Shown here: positions 1-10,270 of the stretch, piece by piece
Layout of the letters: each line of letters starts with the position of its first letter
Numbering within the stretch: the stretch's first letter is position 1
NCBI RefSeq assembly: GCF_013705725.1
Contig: NZ_CP055481.1
Location: 186,001-250,000, forward strand
Direction of reading: 5' to 3'
DNA: 64,000 nucleotides
Origin: Klebsiella sp. RHBSTW-00484
GTDB taxonomy: Bacteria; Pseudomonadota; Gammaproteobacteria; Enterobacterales; Enterobacteriaceae
The notes under the pieces: model-generated
The model's input: the letters and a program-made list of their open reading frames with translations, nothing else
Databases searched by the model: none
Told to the model about the DNA's origin: nothing
Program-made: the position numbers and the translations under genes

Positions 1-37
1 GACCTGGTACAATGCCAAAGTTATGTTGATACTCTAG
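1..37 (+). pseudogene. waaL: Left flank of the IS5 insertion, part of interrupted waaL
   Basis: These bases precede the IS5 left end and should be the 5' side of the O-antigen ligase gene whose 3' part resumes after the element. Only 12 codons are visible. The frame starting at base 1 is open up to the element. The frame that would continue directly into the downstream fragment contains TGA at 27-29. The assignment rests on position and the matching CTAG duplication, not on recognisable protein sequence. Confidence 0.45.
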
Positions 38-1232
<1,195 letters not shown>

Positions 1233-1236
1233 CTAG

Positions 1237-1627
1237 AGTGGCGATTTGGGATAGTGGATTGGCATATTCTGACCAGCACTATTTCTTCAGCACACCGCTG
1301 GAAAGAACAACGTATGCTCAGGCGTTTATTAAAGAAAATCATCCGGGAAATACGGAAGGATATAATAACGTAAAATATAATATGCATAATGATTTTCTTG
1401 AAACACTAACGTTACAAGGTATCATGGGCGCACTTTCTTTAGCTTTTATATATTTATCCTTCGCCATTGTGGTGATCCGTCAAAGAATTATGACATCAGC
1501 ATTATTGCCATTGTTTGTTCTTTTCATTTGTGGGCTAACTGATTCAGTATTAATAAACCCTCAAACGGCGATGTTATTTTTAATATCAGTTGTTATTTCA
1601 GCTTCATTACCAACATCCAATAAGTAA
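1237..1627 (+). pseudogene. waaL: 3' fragment of O-antigen ligase waaL, interrupted by IS5
   Basis: About 130 codons survive after the IS5 element. They contain the Wzy_C/O-antigen ligase hallmark of a conserved His in a periplasmic loop (NMHNDFLET, His50 of the fragment), followed by three hydrophobic segments near residues 62-80, 86-106 and 110-124 and a short polar C-terminus. WaaL joins undecaprenyl-linked O polysaccharide to lipid A-core on the periplasmic face. Separated from its N-terminal membrane helices the fragment cannot be a working ligase. A GTG at 1238 is in frame but has no reason to be a real start. The gene is clearly more AT-rich than the heptosyltransferase genes beyond 2733 and converges with the 1660-2736 glycosyltransferase. 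Confidence 0.8.
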
Positions 1628-1654
1628 AAAAGATGGGGAGCATGGCTCCCCTTT
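1627..1654. terminator. Bidirectional terminator between waaL and the core operon
   Basis: A perfect 7-bp stem GGGGAGC/GCTCCCC (1635-1641 with 1645-1651) closes an ATG loop. An A-rich run lies on the left and a T run on the right, so it can stop transcription of waaL (plus) and of the hldD operon (minus). Confidence 0.8.
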
Positions 1655-1659
1655 GAATA

Positions 1660-2736
1660 TCATTTTTTAATAATGTGCTGAGCCGCGTTGACAATATCTT
1701 TAACCTCTATAGTTGAGATTGGGTGATATTTGTCGTGCGTCAAAATTTGCACTGCTTCCGGGTAGCCTGGCCCCCAGGTCTTGTTATTTTGATATTTCCC
1801 ATGCATGTCATTGCCATAAAGCGCAACCAGAGGTTTACGGTACGCCGCCGCGATATGCACGATAGAAGTATCTGGCGATATGACGAGATCGGCATGTTTG
1901 ATCAGAGACATCGCGCTAAACAGGGATGGAAACGGATTTTTATATACCCCTTCAGGAAGAACAGAAATAACCTTATTATTGGGGTCGAGATAGATAATAT
2001 TATAACCAGGGATATAGTTTTTTATTTCATGGAAGAGTTGCTGAAGTTGGCTAAGTGATAACTCACGTTTGCTATCGGCAGCGAAGGGATTGATGATGAT
2101 GTTTTTAGAGTGCGGTAATTTTTTTAAAAAATCTGAAACGTCGACATCAGTCTCTTCAGGATAGAAAAGATCGTATGAGGTATTAACGTGAGCAAATCCC
2201 AGTTCAGACATTAAAAGTGCATAGCGAGTAGTGACATGCTCTTGAAAACCTGAAAATTTTATTGATTTGTTATAAATATTATACTTTTCTTTGTTAAAAC
2301 CAATAACGTTCCTTGTATTAATTTTCAGTAAAAAACGAAGGCTTGTAGGCGATATTTTATCTCCCATATCGATAACAAGATCGTAACTCTCGTTGGCTAA
2401 CCTTGGTACATTACCTTGCTGGTCATAAATGTGTATTTTACGAATGTAAGGATTGTGCTCGATCGCGATTATATTGTTCACCGTCGCTAATATATCAACC
2501 ATATAGCCATTCTTATATAGTTCACGTATAAGCGAGGTGGAGACGATCATATCCCCAATTTTTCCATCATCGCGTAAAAGAAGAACTTTTGCGCCTTTTG
2601 CTAAAACAAATTCTTTTTTAATTCGACGGTCCCATATCCAGCGAGCAATCGTCATACGGAGTGCTTTAAAAAAGTAATTTCGTTTTCTATTCCAGGTTCG
2701 TAATGTCGCAAATTTCTTCTGGTGATGAGATTTCAT
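1660..2736 (-). CDS. Family 9 glycosyltransferase (heptosyltransferase-like) of the LPS core
   Basis: This 358-residue protein has the two GT9 signatures: KIGDMIVST (residues 59-67, with the Gly-Asp pair) and SPDTSIVHIAAA (287-298). It is expected to transfer a heptose or similar sugar to the inner core at the cytoplasmic membrane face. About 48 basic residues precede the usual GT9 start. Its ATG overlaps the waaC stop by 4 bases, so it is the last gene of hldD-waaF-waaC-GT9. It is noticeably AT-richer than waaC and waaF, as expected for the strain-variable part of the core cluster. Klebsiella genes wabI and wabJ belong to this family, but I cannot assign a symbol. Confidence 0.8.
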   Translation of the reverse strand: MKSHHQKKFATLRTWNRKRNYFFKALRMTIARWIWDRRIKKEFVLAKGAKVLLLRDDGKIGDMIVSTSLIRELYKNGYMVDILATVNNIIAIEHNPYIRKIHIYDQQGNVPRLANESYDLVIDMGDKISPTSLRFLLKINTRNVIGFNKEKYNIYNKSIKFSGFQEHVTTRYALLMSELGFAHVNTSYDLFYPEETDVDVSDFLKKLPHSKNIIINPFAADSKRELSLSQLQQLFHEIKNYIPGYNIIYLDPNNKVISVLPEGVYKNPFPSLFSAMSLIKHADLVISPDTSIVHIAAAYRKPLVALYGNDMHGKYQNNKTWGPGYPEAVQILTHDKYHPISTIEVKDIVNAAQHIIKK

Positions 2737-3740
2737 TTTTTTTCTGGACTCTCGTGCAAAGAATTCAGTTCGATAAGGCGAGATGCCTTCAGTAGTTCGA
2801 ATACGTGCGGAGCTGCAATATCCCCCGTGCTGCTGCCGTTTTCCGGGCGCACGACGTACTGATTTTTACCGTAGCCGCCAATCAGCCCCGGATCGGTCGG
2901 GCCGTATAGCGTGAAATTTGGTTTATCGAGCGCGGCGGTTAAATGGCTCAGACCGGTGTCGACGGAAACCACCCCGCGCGCGCCTGCCAGTACCTGGGCA
3001 ACCTGCTCCAGGCTCATGCGCGGCAACACGTCGACAAAATCATGCCCTTCCGCCAGGCGTTTGGCCCGCGCCTCTTCATGCGGTGCGCCCCACGGCAGCT
3101 TCACTCTCAGGCCGCTGTCGGCCAGCAGGCTGATAAGCGCCCGCCAGTTCTCTTCCGGCCAGTGTTTGTCATCGCGAGTGGTGGCGTGCAGGAATACCAG
3201 ACACGGTGCGGCAGATGCGTCATCCTGGCGCAGAAAGTGGCGAGCGATGGCGTAGTCGCCCTGAGTTTTTGGCTTTGCGTAGCCGAGGCTTTTGGCGAAC
3301 AGTTCGCGGGTGCGCTCAACGGCGTGTTGCTGTTTAGCGATATGGTGGCGACGGTTATAGAACAGGCTCGCCAGCGGTTCGCGGGCGGTCTTCCAGTCCA
3401 TGCCGTGCTTAACGCCACGGGCCAGGCGGGTTACCAGCGCAGCGCTTTTCAGCAACCCCTGAGCGTCAATAATTGCGTCGTATTTTTCCGCCTGCACTGC
3501 TTCGCGAAATGCCTTGCGCTCGGCTTTTATTGGCGCGGAAAACCACGCTTTGCGCCAGCGACGAATCGCCACCGGGATCACCCGATCGACGTTTTCATGC
3601 CATGAAGGGATCTGCGCGAAGCCTTCCTCAACGACCCAGTCGAAACGAATACCGGGAAAGGCCAGCGCGGCGTCGGTCAGCGCGGGTAGCGTGTGCAGTA
3701 CGTCGCCCATGGACGAGGTTTTTACGATCAATACCTGCAT
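2733..3740 (-). CDS. waaC: LPS heptosyltransferase I (WaaC/RfaC)
   Basis: WaaC adds the first L-glycero-D-manno-heptose from ADP-heptose to Kdo2-lipid A on the inner side of the cytoplasmic membrane. The 335-residue protein shows the GT9 N-terminal motif with catalytic Asp13 (SSMGDVLHTLPAL) and the C-terminal nucleotide-sugar motif with Asp261 (VSVDTGLSHLTAALDKP). Its length equals close to that of the enterobacterial family. It starts 3 bases after the waaF stop, and its own stop overlaps the next ATG (ATGA), so translation is probably coupled. Confidence 0.96.
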   Translation of the reverse strand: MQVLIVKTSSMGDVLHTLPALTDAALAFPGIRFDWVVEEGFAQIPSWHENVDRVIPVAIRRWRKAWFSAPIKAERKAFREAVQAEKYDAIIDAQGLLKSAALVTRLARGVKHGMDWKTAREPLASLFYNRRHHIAKQQHAVERTRELFAKSLGYAKPKTQGDYAIARHFLRQDDASAAPCLVFLHATTRDDKHWPEENWRALISLLADSGLRVKLPWGAPHEEARAKRLAEGHDFVDVLPRMSLEQVAQVLAGARGVVSVDTGLSHLTAALDKPNFTLYGPTDPGLIGGYGKNQYVVRPENGSSTGDIAAPHVFELLKASRLIELNSLHESPEKK

Positions 3741-3743
3741 CCG

Positions 3744-4802
3744 CTACGCTTCCTCTGTTTCCAGTTTTTCCGTCAACAGCGCGTTTAGTTCTTCCAGTAC
3801 GCGCTGTGGGGTAATGTCGATCAAGCTTTGGTGATAACCTTCGGCGGCATCGCCTTTGCGCACTTTGTGGTAGCCGCTAATCAGGCGGATAACGCGCGCT
3901 TTATGCGACAACGGCGGGGTGAAATTCGGGCTGCTCGGACCATAGAGCGCGACCAGCGGACGGTCCAGTGCGGCGGCGACGTGCATCAGGCCGGAGTCGT
4001 TGCTGACCACCGCTTTACAGGCGGCGATCAGAATGACGGCCTGCTCAAGCTGGGTCTCCCCGGCCAGGTTGCGACACCATGCCTGCTGCTCCGTGCTCAG
4101 CGTGGCGATGATCTCTTTGCCCGCTTCGTTATCTTTAGCAGAACCGAACAGGGCGATTTGATAACCGTCGTCGATCAACTGTTTCGCCAGCTCAGCGTAG
4201 TGGTAGTGTGGCCAGCGTTTGGCCGGGCCAAATTCCGCGCCGGGGCAGAAACCGATAATCGGGCGGTCAGAGGAGAGGTTGAACGCGTTACAAGTCTGCG
4301 ATTTCTCACCTTCATTCACCTGCAACTGCGGCCACAGCAGCGGCTGCGGCAGGTCTTTCGCGCAGCGCATCACGCCTTTGTCGTAAGCCAGACCGACATA
4401 ACGTTCGACCATCAGCGGCCAGGCTTCTTTATCCAGTTTGCGGGCATCGTTCAGCAGGCCGTAGCGCATCTCGCCAAGCCAGCCGGTACGAAGCGGGATA
4501 CCCGCGAAGAATGGCACCAGGGCCGACTTAAACGAATTCGGTAGCACGTAAGCGCGATCGTAACGACGCTCGCGCAGGCTGTGCCCAAGCTTGCGGCGCT
4601 CGCCGATTTCCAGCGCTCCGTGACCAAGTGGCATCGGGATCGCTTCATTGACTTCTGGCATACGCGACAGCAGCGGACGACACCACGCGGGTGCCATCAC
4701 GTCGATGATTGCCTGGGGATAGCGCGCCCTGAGCGTACGATAGAGACTTTGCGACATCATCATGTCGCCTACCCAAGACGGGCCAACCACCAGTATTTTC
4801 AT
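3744..4802 (-). CDS. waaF: LPS heptosyltransferase II (WaaF/RfaF)
   Basis: WaaF adds the second heptose of the inner core, using ADP-L-glycero-D-manno-heptose. The 352-residue protein carries GPSWVGDMMMSQSLYRTL (residues 7-24, Asp13) and VSNDSGLMHVAAALDRP (Asp269), the paired GT9 motifs. It begins 8 bases after hldD ends and is followed directly by waaC, giving donor synthesis and two transfers in one transcript. No disruption is seen. Confidence 0.96.
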   Translation of the reverse strand: MKILVVGPSWVGDMMMSQSLYRTLRARYPQAIIDVMAPAWCRPLLSRMPEVNEAIPMPLGHGALEIGERRKLGHSLRERRYDRAYVLPNSFKSALVPFFAGIPLRTGWLGEMRYGLLNDARKLDKEAWPLMVERYVGLAYDKGVMRCAKDLPQPLLWPQLQVNEGEKSQTCNAFNLSSDRPIIGFCPGAEFGPAKRWPHYHYAELAKQLIDDGYQIALFGSAKDNEAGKEIIATLSTEQQAWCRNLAGETQLEQAVILIAACKAVVSNDSGLMHVAAALDRPLVALYGPSSPNFTPPLSHKARVIRLISGYHKVRKGDAAEGYHQSLIDITPQRVLEELNALLTEKLETEEA

Positions 4803-4810
4803 GTTATTTC

Positions 4811-5743
4811 TTACGCGTCGCGGTTAAGCCAGGCCATATATTCCGTTACGCCTTCGGCCACGGTCTTAAACGGTTTGTCATAGCCCGCTGCACGCAGGTT
4901 AGTCAGATCCGCCTGGGTAAACGCCTGGTAGCGACCTTTCAGTTTATCCGGGAACGGAATGTATTCGATGCTGCCTTTCTGATGATAAGCCAGCGTGGCG
5001 TCCGCTACCGCCTGGAAGGATTCCGCGCGGCCGGTGCCAAGGTTGAAAATGCCGGAGACGCCGTTTTCCCAGAACCACAGGTTTACCGCAGCGACATCGC
5101 CGACGTAGACGAAGTCGCGCTTAAAGCCGTCGCTGCCTTCGAACAGTTTCGGACTTTCGCCATTATTCAACTGAGTATTGAGATGGAACGCGACGCTGGC
5201 CATGCTGCCTTTGTGCCCTTCGCGCGGCCCGTAGACGTTGAAATAACGGAAGCCGACAACTTGCGAGTTCGCTTCCGGCAGGACCTGGCGCACGTATTCA
5301 TCGAACAGAAACTTAGAATAGCCGTAGACGTTGAGCGGCTGCTCATATTTGCGGGACTCAATAAAGTCGCTGGTGCGGCCACCGTAGGTCGCCGCGGAAG
5401 AGGCGTACAGGAACGGGATTTCACGCTCCAGGCAGTAGTGCAGCAGCTCTTTCGAGTACTGATAGTTGTTATCCATCATGTACTTGCCGTCCCACTCGGT
5501 GGTGGAGGAGCAGGCGCCTTCGTGGAAGATTGCATCGATATCGTCAAACTCTTCGCCTGCCATAATCTGGATCAGGAAGTCTTCTTTATCCATGTAGTCA
5601 GCGATATTCAGGTCTACCAGGTTCGCGAACTTGGTGCCGTCTTTCAGATTATCGACAACCAGAATATCGGTAATGCCTTGGTCATTCAGTGCTTTAACGA
5701 TGTTGCTGCCGATAAAGCCTGCGCCGCCGGTAACGATGATCAT
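4811..5743 (-). CDS. hldD: ADP-glyceromanno-heptose 6-epimerase (HldD/RfaD)
   Basis: HldD converts ADP-D-glycero- to ADP-L-glycero-D-manno-heptose, the donor for WaaC and WaaF. It is a short-chain dehydrogenase/reductase: the Rossmann motif GGAGFIGS is at residues 6-13 and the catalytic Tyr140-x3-Lys144 pair (YGYSK) is clear. I chose the ATG at 5743 (MIIVTGG), giving 310 residues, the normal size. An 18-codon in-frame extension upstream (to 5797) would disrupt the N-terminal beta strand of the Rossmann fold. First gene of the core operon. Confidence 0.96.
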   Translation of the reverse strand: MIIVTGGAGFIGSNIVKALNDQGITDILVVDNLKDGTKFANLVDLNIADYMDKEDFLIQIMAGEEFDDIDAIFHEGACSSTTEWDGKYMMDNNYQYSKELLHYCLEREIPFLYASSAATYGGRTSDFIESRKYEQPLNVYGYSKFLFDEYVRQVLPEANSQVVGFRYFNVYGPREGHKGSMASVAFHLNTQLNNGESPKLFEGSDGFKRDFVYVGDVAAVNLWFWENGVSGIFNLGTGRAESFQAVADATLAYHQKGSIEYIPFPDKLKGRYQAFTQADLTNLRAAGYDKPFKTVAEGVTEYMAWLNRDA

Positions 5744-6148
5744 AACTGTAACCTTTGAAGTAGGGTGCCCAGAGACAATCCGGACATGAATACTCATATC
5801 ATATCACCACATCGGAAAGGCTTCAGCCATTCGCCGAAAAGGTGTAGAGGGTCTCGTGATTTATGCTGCAAATAATTCATGTGGTAATGCATCATCTCGT
5901 ATCAGCGTATATCTTTAGGTAATATACCCGTCATACTTCAAGTTACAGGCACGTTGGTTTTCCTCGCTCACCCCAGTCACTTACCAGAGTAAGCTCCTGG
6001 GGATTCGCTGCGTCACCGCGTTACTCGGCCTGCGGCCTCGCCCCTACGGGGCCAGCGCAAGCGCTGTTCAAGGCACCATAGCCTTGTCCTGCAACTCGAA
6101 TTATTTAGGGTAATATGTGCCAAATTTTGCCGAATCTGGAGAGTTGCA
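5744..6148. other. hldD-kbl intergenic region (405 bp)
   Basis: This divergent gap must hold the promoters of the hldD operon (leftward) and kbl-tdh (rightward). About half of it is an ERIC-containing repeat at 5922-6116, ending only 33 bases before kbl. I see no further gene or clear operator. Confidence 0.6.
5922..6116. repeat. ERIC-containing composite repeat
   Basis: The segment around 5967-6012 matches both classical ERIC priming regions: GCTCACCCCAGTCACTTAC and GTAAGCTCCTGGGGATTC. The ends are imperfect inverted copies (AATATACCC at the left, GGGTAATAT at the right), and internal GC-rich hairpins lie near 6025-6070. It is therefore the longer enterobacterial composite of about 195 bp rather than a bare 126-bp ERIC. 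It will be part of the kbl leader or promoter. Confidence 0.8.
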
Positions 6149-7342
6149 ATGCGTGGTGATTTCTACAAACAGTTAACCAATGACCTGGATACCGCGCGCG
6201 CGGAAGGGTTGTTTAAAGAAGAACGGATTATTACTTCAGCACAGCAGGCAGATATCACCGTCGGCGGTAGCCAGGTGATTAACTTCTGCGCCAATAACTA
6301 TCTGGGTCTCGCGAACCACCCGGAGCTGATTGCCGCTGCGAAAAGTGGAATGGACAGTCACGGCTTCGGCATGGCCTCCGTACGCTTTATCTGCGGTACT
6401 CAGGACAGCCATAAAGCGCTTGAGAAAAAGCTGGCGGATTTTCTCGGTATGGAAGACGCGATTCTGTATTCTTCCTGCTTTGACGCTAACGGCGGCCTGT
6501 TTGAAACCCTGCTCGGCGCAGAAGACGCGATTATCTCCGATGCCCTGAACCATGCGTCAATCATCGACGGCGTGCGCCTGTGTAAAGCGAAGCGCTTTCG
6601 CTACGCCAACAACGACATGCAGGAACTGGAAGCTCGCCTGAAAGAGGCTCGCGAAGCGGGTGCTCGTCATGTGCTGATCGCCACCGACGGCGTCTTCTCA
6701 ATGGATGGTGTGATTGCCAACCTGAAAGGCGTTTGCGATCTGGCGGATAAATACGATGCGCTGGTCATGGTCGATGACTCTCACGCCGTTGGCTTTGTCG
6801 GTGAAAACGGTCGCGGCTCTCATGAGTACTGCGACGTGATGGGCCGGGTCGATATCATCACCGGTACCTTAGGCAAAGCGCTGGGCGGCGCGTCCGGTGG
6901 CTATACCGCAGCGCGTAAAGAGGTCGTTGAGTGGCTGCGCCAGCGCTCTCGCCCGTATCTGTTCTCCAACTCGCTGGCTCCGGCGATTGTCGCCGCTTCG
7001 ATTAAAGTGCTGGAGATGGTGGAAGCGGGCAGCGAGCTGCGCGACCGTCTATGGTCCAACGCGCGTCTGTTCCGTGAAAAAATGAGCGCCGCAGGCTTTA
7101 CCCTGGCGGGCGCCGATCACGCCATTATCCCGGTGATGCTCGGTGAAGCCTCCGTAGCGCAGGCGTTCGCGCGCGAGCTGCAAAAAGAAGGTATTTATGT
7201 CACTGGATTCTTCTATCCAGTGGTACCAAAAGGCCAGGCGCGTATTCGCACCCAGATGTCTGCGGCGCATACCCCTGAACAAATTGAACGTGCGGTGGAA
7301 GCCTTTACCCGCATCGGTAAACAACTGGGCGTGATTGCCTAA
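6149..7342 (+). CDS. kbl: Glycine C-acetyltransferase (2-amino-3-ketobutyrate CoA ligase)
   Basis: Kbl cleaves 2-amino-3-ketobutyrate with CoA to glycine and acetyl-CoA, the second step of threonine breakdown. The 397-residue protein is a fold-type I alpha-oxoamine synthase: the PLP Lys243 lies in [13 protein letters not shown] and the cofactor Asp/His loop in [11 protein letters not shown] (residues 208-218). tdh follows 9 bases downstream, the same two-gene operon as in E. coli. In E. coli Lrp/leucine controls it; no Lrp site can be named here. Confidence 0.97.
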   Translation: MRGDFYKQLTNDLDTARAEGLFKEERIITSAQQADITVGGSQVINFCANNYLGLANHPELIAAAKSGMDSHGFGMASVRFICGTQDSHKALEKKLADFLGMEDAILYSSCFDANGGLFETLLGAEDAIISDALNHASIIDGVRLCKAKRFRYANNDMQELEARLKEAREAGARHVLIATDGVFSMDGVIANLKGVCDLADKYDALVMVDDSHAVGFVGENGRGSHEYCDVMGRVDIITGTLGKALGGASGGYTAARKEVVEWLRQRSRPYLFSNSLAPAIVAASIKVLEMVEAGSELRDRLWSNARLFREKMSAAGFTLAGADHAIIPVMLGEASVAQAFARELQKEGIYVTGFFYPVVPKGQARIRTQMSAAHTPEQIERAVEAFTRIGKQLGVIA

Positions 7343-7351
7343 GGGTGTGAG

Positions 7352-8377
7352 ATGAAAGCGTTATCCAAACTGAAGGCGGAAGAAGGCATCTGGATGACCG
7401 ACGTACCGGAACCGGAAGTCGGCCACAACGATTTGCTGATTAAAATCCGCAAGACCGCAATTTGCGGTACCGACGTGCATATCTACAACTGGGATGAGTG
7501 GTCGCAAAAAACCATTCCGGTCCCGATGGTTGTGGGCCATGAATACGTGGGCGAAGTGGTGGGTATCGGTCAGGAAGTGCGCGGCTTTAAGCTTGGCGAT
7601 CGCGTTTCCGGCGAAGGGCATATTACCTGCGGCCACTGCCGTAACTGCCGCGCCGGGCGCACGCATTTGTGCCGCAACACGACGGGCGTCGGCGTAAACC
7701 GTCCGGGCTGCTTTGCTGAATATCTGGTGATTCCGGCGTTTAATGCGTTCAAGATCCCGGACAATATCTCTGACGATCTGGCGTCGATTTTCGACCCGTT
7801 TGGTAATGCCGTTCATACCGCGCTCTCTTTCGACCTCGTCGGCGAAGATGTGCTGGTTTCCGGTGCAGGCCCGATTGGCGTGATGGCGGCGGCAGTGGCG
7901 AAGCATGTCGGTGCGCGTAACGTCGTTATTACTGACGTGAACGAATATCGTCTGGAGCTGGCGCGCAAAATGGGCGTGACCCGCGCGGTAAACGTTGCGA
8001 AAGAGAACCTTAACGATGTGATGGCTGAACTGGGCATGACTGAAGGTTTCGATGTGGGCCTGGAGATGTCCGGCGCACCGCCGGCGTTTCGTACCATGCT
8101 GGATACCATGAACCACGGCGGGCGTATTGCCATGCTTGGCATCCCGCCGTCAGATATGTCTATCGACTGGACCAAGGTGATTTTCAAAGGGCTGTTTATC
8201 AAAGGGATTTACGGCCGGGAAATGTTTGAAACCTGGTACAAAATGGCCGCGCTTATTCAGTCTGGATTGGATCTCTCGCCGATCATCACACATCGCTTTG
8301 GCATTGATGACTTCCAGCAGGGCTTCGACGCCATGCGCTCCGGTCAGTCTGGTAAAGTTATTCTTAGCTGGGATTAA
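7352..8377 (+). CDS. tdh: L-threonine 3-dehydrogenase
   Basis: Tdh oxidises L-threonine with NAD+ to 2-amino-3-ketobutyrate, the substrate of Kbl. The 341-residue medium-chain dehydrogenase has catalytic zinc ligand Cys38 (CGTD), His63-Glu64 (GHEYVGEVV), and a structural zinc site Cys93/96/99/107 (CGHCRNC...C). The GAGPIG coenzyme motif is near residues 170-175. It is the last gene of the kbl-tdh operon and is followed by a strong terminator. Confidence 0.97.
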   Translation: MKALSKLKAEEGIWMTDVPEPEVGHNDLLIKIRKTAICGTDVHIYNWDEWSQKTIPVPMVVGHEYVGEVVGIGQEVRGFKLGDRVSGEGHITCGHCRNCRAGRTHLCRNTTGVGVNRPGCFAEYLVIPAFNAFKIPDNISDDLASIFDPFGNAVHTALSFDLVGEDVLVSGAGPIGVMAAAVAKHVGARNVVITDVNEYRLELARKMGVTRAVNVAKENLNDVMAELGMTEGFDVGLEMSGAPPAFRTMLDTMNHGGRIAMLGIPPSDMSIDWTKVIFKGLFIKGIYGREMFETWYKMAALIQSGLDLSPIITHRFGIDDFQQGFDAMRSGQSGKVILSWD

Positions 8378-8396
8378 TTCCACTCGAGTTGTATAT

Positions 8397-8423
8397 AAAA
8401 AAAGCGCCTGCGGGCGCTTTTTT
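8397..8423 (+). terminator. Rho-independent terminator after tdh
   Basis: Stem GCGCC/GGCGC (8404-8408 with 8413-8417), loop TGCG, flanked by A7 and T6 runs that extend the pairing. It ends kbl-tdh transcription. Confidence 0.9.
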
Positions 8424-8537
8424 GAGAGCTGCCCTGCACTTTTCTGATTCTTAACCCACTCCGCACTTTTTCTAAATCGCTTTCTTACCTATTGGTTTAT
8501 ACAGTCAGTTTAATCGCTTTTTAACCACACAAAGACT

Positions 8538-9335
8538 ATGTTTAAACTTGCTGTATGCTTATTGACCTGTAACTCATCCCGCCTATTACGGGAGGTTTTA
8601 CCACCTTTGATCAAGGTGGCCGATGAAGTGATCGTCATCGACTCGGGCAGCACGGACGCCACGCTGCAGATTTGCCAACAATTCGGTCTTACTGTTCACC
8701 ACCATCCTTATACCGCTCACGGCGCACAGATGAATTACGCGACATCCCTGGCCAGCCATGACTGGGTGCTGTGTATGGATAGCGATGAAATTCTCGATGA
8801 TGATGTCGTGGCGGCTATTCTGGCGCTGAAAGCTGGCGATGAACCTGCACCTGACTGCGCATGGCGTCTGCCGCGCTACTGGTTCGTTTTGGGTGAAGAG
8901 GTGCGAACCATTTACCCGGTCTCATCGCCGGATTTTCCCGTGCGTTTATTTAATCGTACCGTTGCGCGCTTTAACGATAGACCGGTGGACGATCAGGTTG
9001 TCGGCTATAAGCACTCCAGCAAACTGGCAGGCTTCGTGCGCCACGATACCTTCTACTCCCTGCATGAAGTGTTTAATAAGCTCAATAGCTATACTACGCG
9101 GCTGGTTAAATACCAGAAGGTCAGGCCGTCGATTGGGCGCGGGGTGATCAGCGCAATTGGCGCTTTCTTTAAGTGGTATCTGTTCAGCGGGGCATGGCGT
9201 AAGGGAAAAGTGGGTGTGGTCACCGGGCTGTACGCGACCTTTTACAGCTTTCTCAAATACTTCAAGGCATGGTATGCCCATCAGGATAAGCAGGAACCCG
9301 TAGCGGAAAAGCGCCCGGATTCCCGGCAAATTTAG
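8538..9335 (+). CDS. Family 2 glycosyltransferase, WaaE-like
   Basis: This 265-residue protein has an N-terminal GT-A domain: the UDP-sugar loop IDSGSTDAT (residues 34-42) and the metal-binding acidic motif DSDE (81-84). The pattern resembles the WaaE/KdtX family, which adds beta-1,4-glucose to heptose I of the Klebsiella core. The C-terminal third (about 185-250) is basic and amphipathic, as in inner-membrane-associated core enzymes. E. coli has an unrelated, longer GT2 gene (waaH/yibD) at this position. Its stop overlaps the convergent yibQ end by 4 bases. I infer a role in LPS core decoration; acceptor and sugar are unknown. Confidence 0.8.
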   Translation: MFKLAVCLLTCNSSRLLREVLPPLIKVADEVIVIDSGSTDATLQICQQFGLTVHHHPYTAHGAQMNYATSLASHDWVLCMDSDEILDDDVVAAILALKAGDEPAPDCAWRLPRYWFVLGEEVRTIYPVSSPDFPVRLFNRTVARFNDRPVDDQVVGYKHSSKLAGFVRHDTFYSLHEVFNKLNSYTTRLVKYQKVRPSIGRGVISAIGAFFKWYLFSGAWRKGKVGVVTGLYATFYSFLKYFKAWYAHQDKQEPVAEKRPDSRQI

Positions 9336-10267
9336 TTAGTGGGGTTATCCCAGCCCTGCCACTTCAACTGGTAGTACTGCACCAGAGCACTCTGGCTGAT
9401 GCTTTCGCTCAGAATGGTAAAGAAGCGACTGGCGTTGACCGGCTCTGGCGGACGCTTCGGTTTGCACAACTTCACGCCGCGGAACGGGTTGCGCGGCGGC
9501 TGTGCAGACGGCGGCGCGATATTCGGCGTTGAGGTATCGACCTGCGGTTCGTTGAGCAGGCTGCTCGGGCGTACCAGGGTTATATCCGGCGGCAGGTTAT
9601 ACACCATCTGCTGCAGCACGCGCACCGTAGTTGGGTGCGGGTGGCCGATGGCGATAGCCGAACCGTTGCGCCGTGCCAGAGCGATTGCGCGGTTGAATTG
9701 ATAGCGGATATCCGCTTCGTTCTGCGTATCGTCGAGGAACACCTTGCGCTTGATCACCTTCACGCCGGTGCCCTGCGCCGCGCGCATGGCCTGAGTGTTG
9801 CCGATGGTGACGCTATCGAGGAAGTAAAGATTGTAGCGCTCCAGCGCCTGCATCACCTTTTGCATACCGAACAGGCTGGAGGTCATGGCGCTGCCCATAT
9901 GGTTATTCAGCCCCACGGCGTACGGTACCTTGCCATAGGCTTCACGGATAATGCGTTCGATCTCGCTGCTGTTCATATCCGGGCGGAGCGTGTCTTTTTC
10001 CAGCGGTTGCTTACTGAGTGGTGCCATCGGCAGGTGGATCAGGACCTCATGACCGAGGTTATGCGCTTTGGTCGCCATTTCGCGGGCATGAGGAGCATTA
10101 GGGAGTACAGCGACGGAGATGTTGGCGGGCAGCGCCAGCACCTGGTTTTCCGTATGCGGACGATAGCCAAAGTCATCGATAACAATGGAGAGTTTGCCGG
10201 CAAAAACCGGCGACGCCATAACCAGCGTAGTGGTTACCGCGAGTGCAATTGTGCGAAATTGAAGCAA
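9332..10267 (-). CDS. yibQ: Divergent polysaccharide deacetylase family protein YibQ
   Basis: A 311-residue exported protein with a signal peptide at about 1-23 (ending VFA). The rest is a NodB-related (divergent polysaccharide deacetylase) domain: the metal/catalytic acid motif IVIDDFGY (residues 29-36), HLPM, GLNNHMGS and a terminal IAIGHPHPTT motif. The substrate is unknown; location beside envC suggests cell-envelope polysaccharide. Last gene of gpmI-envC-yibQ, starting 3 bases after envC. The tail beyond about residue 245 is Pro-rich. Confidence 0.9.
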   Translation of the reverse strand: MLQFRTIALAVTTTLVMASPVFAGKLSIVIDDFGYRPHTENQVLALPANISVAVLPNAPHAREMATKAHNLGHEVLIHLPMAPLSKQPLEKDTLRPDMNSSEIERIIREAYGKVPYAVGLNNHMGSAMTSSLFGMQKVMQALERYNLYFLDSVTIGNTQAMRAAQGTGVKVIKRKVFLDDTQNEADIRYQFNRAIALARRNGSAIAIGHPHPTTVRVLQQMVYNLPPDITLVRPSSLLNEPQVDTSTPNIAPPSAQPPRNPFRGVKLCKPKRPPEPVNASRFFTILSESISQSALVQYYQLKWQGWDNPTN

Positions 10268-10270
10268 AAC

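Noticed and set aside
4982..5758. Plus-strand reading frame of 258 codons opposite hldD
   Set aside because: It is the antisense shadow of hldD, with no recognisable domain; hldD has all SDR motifs.
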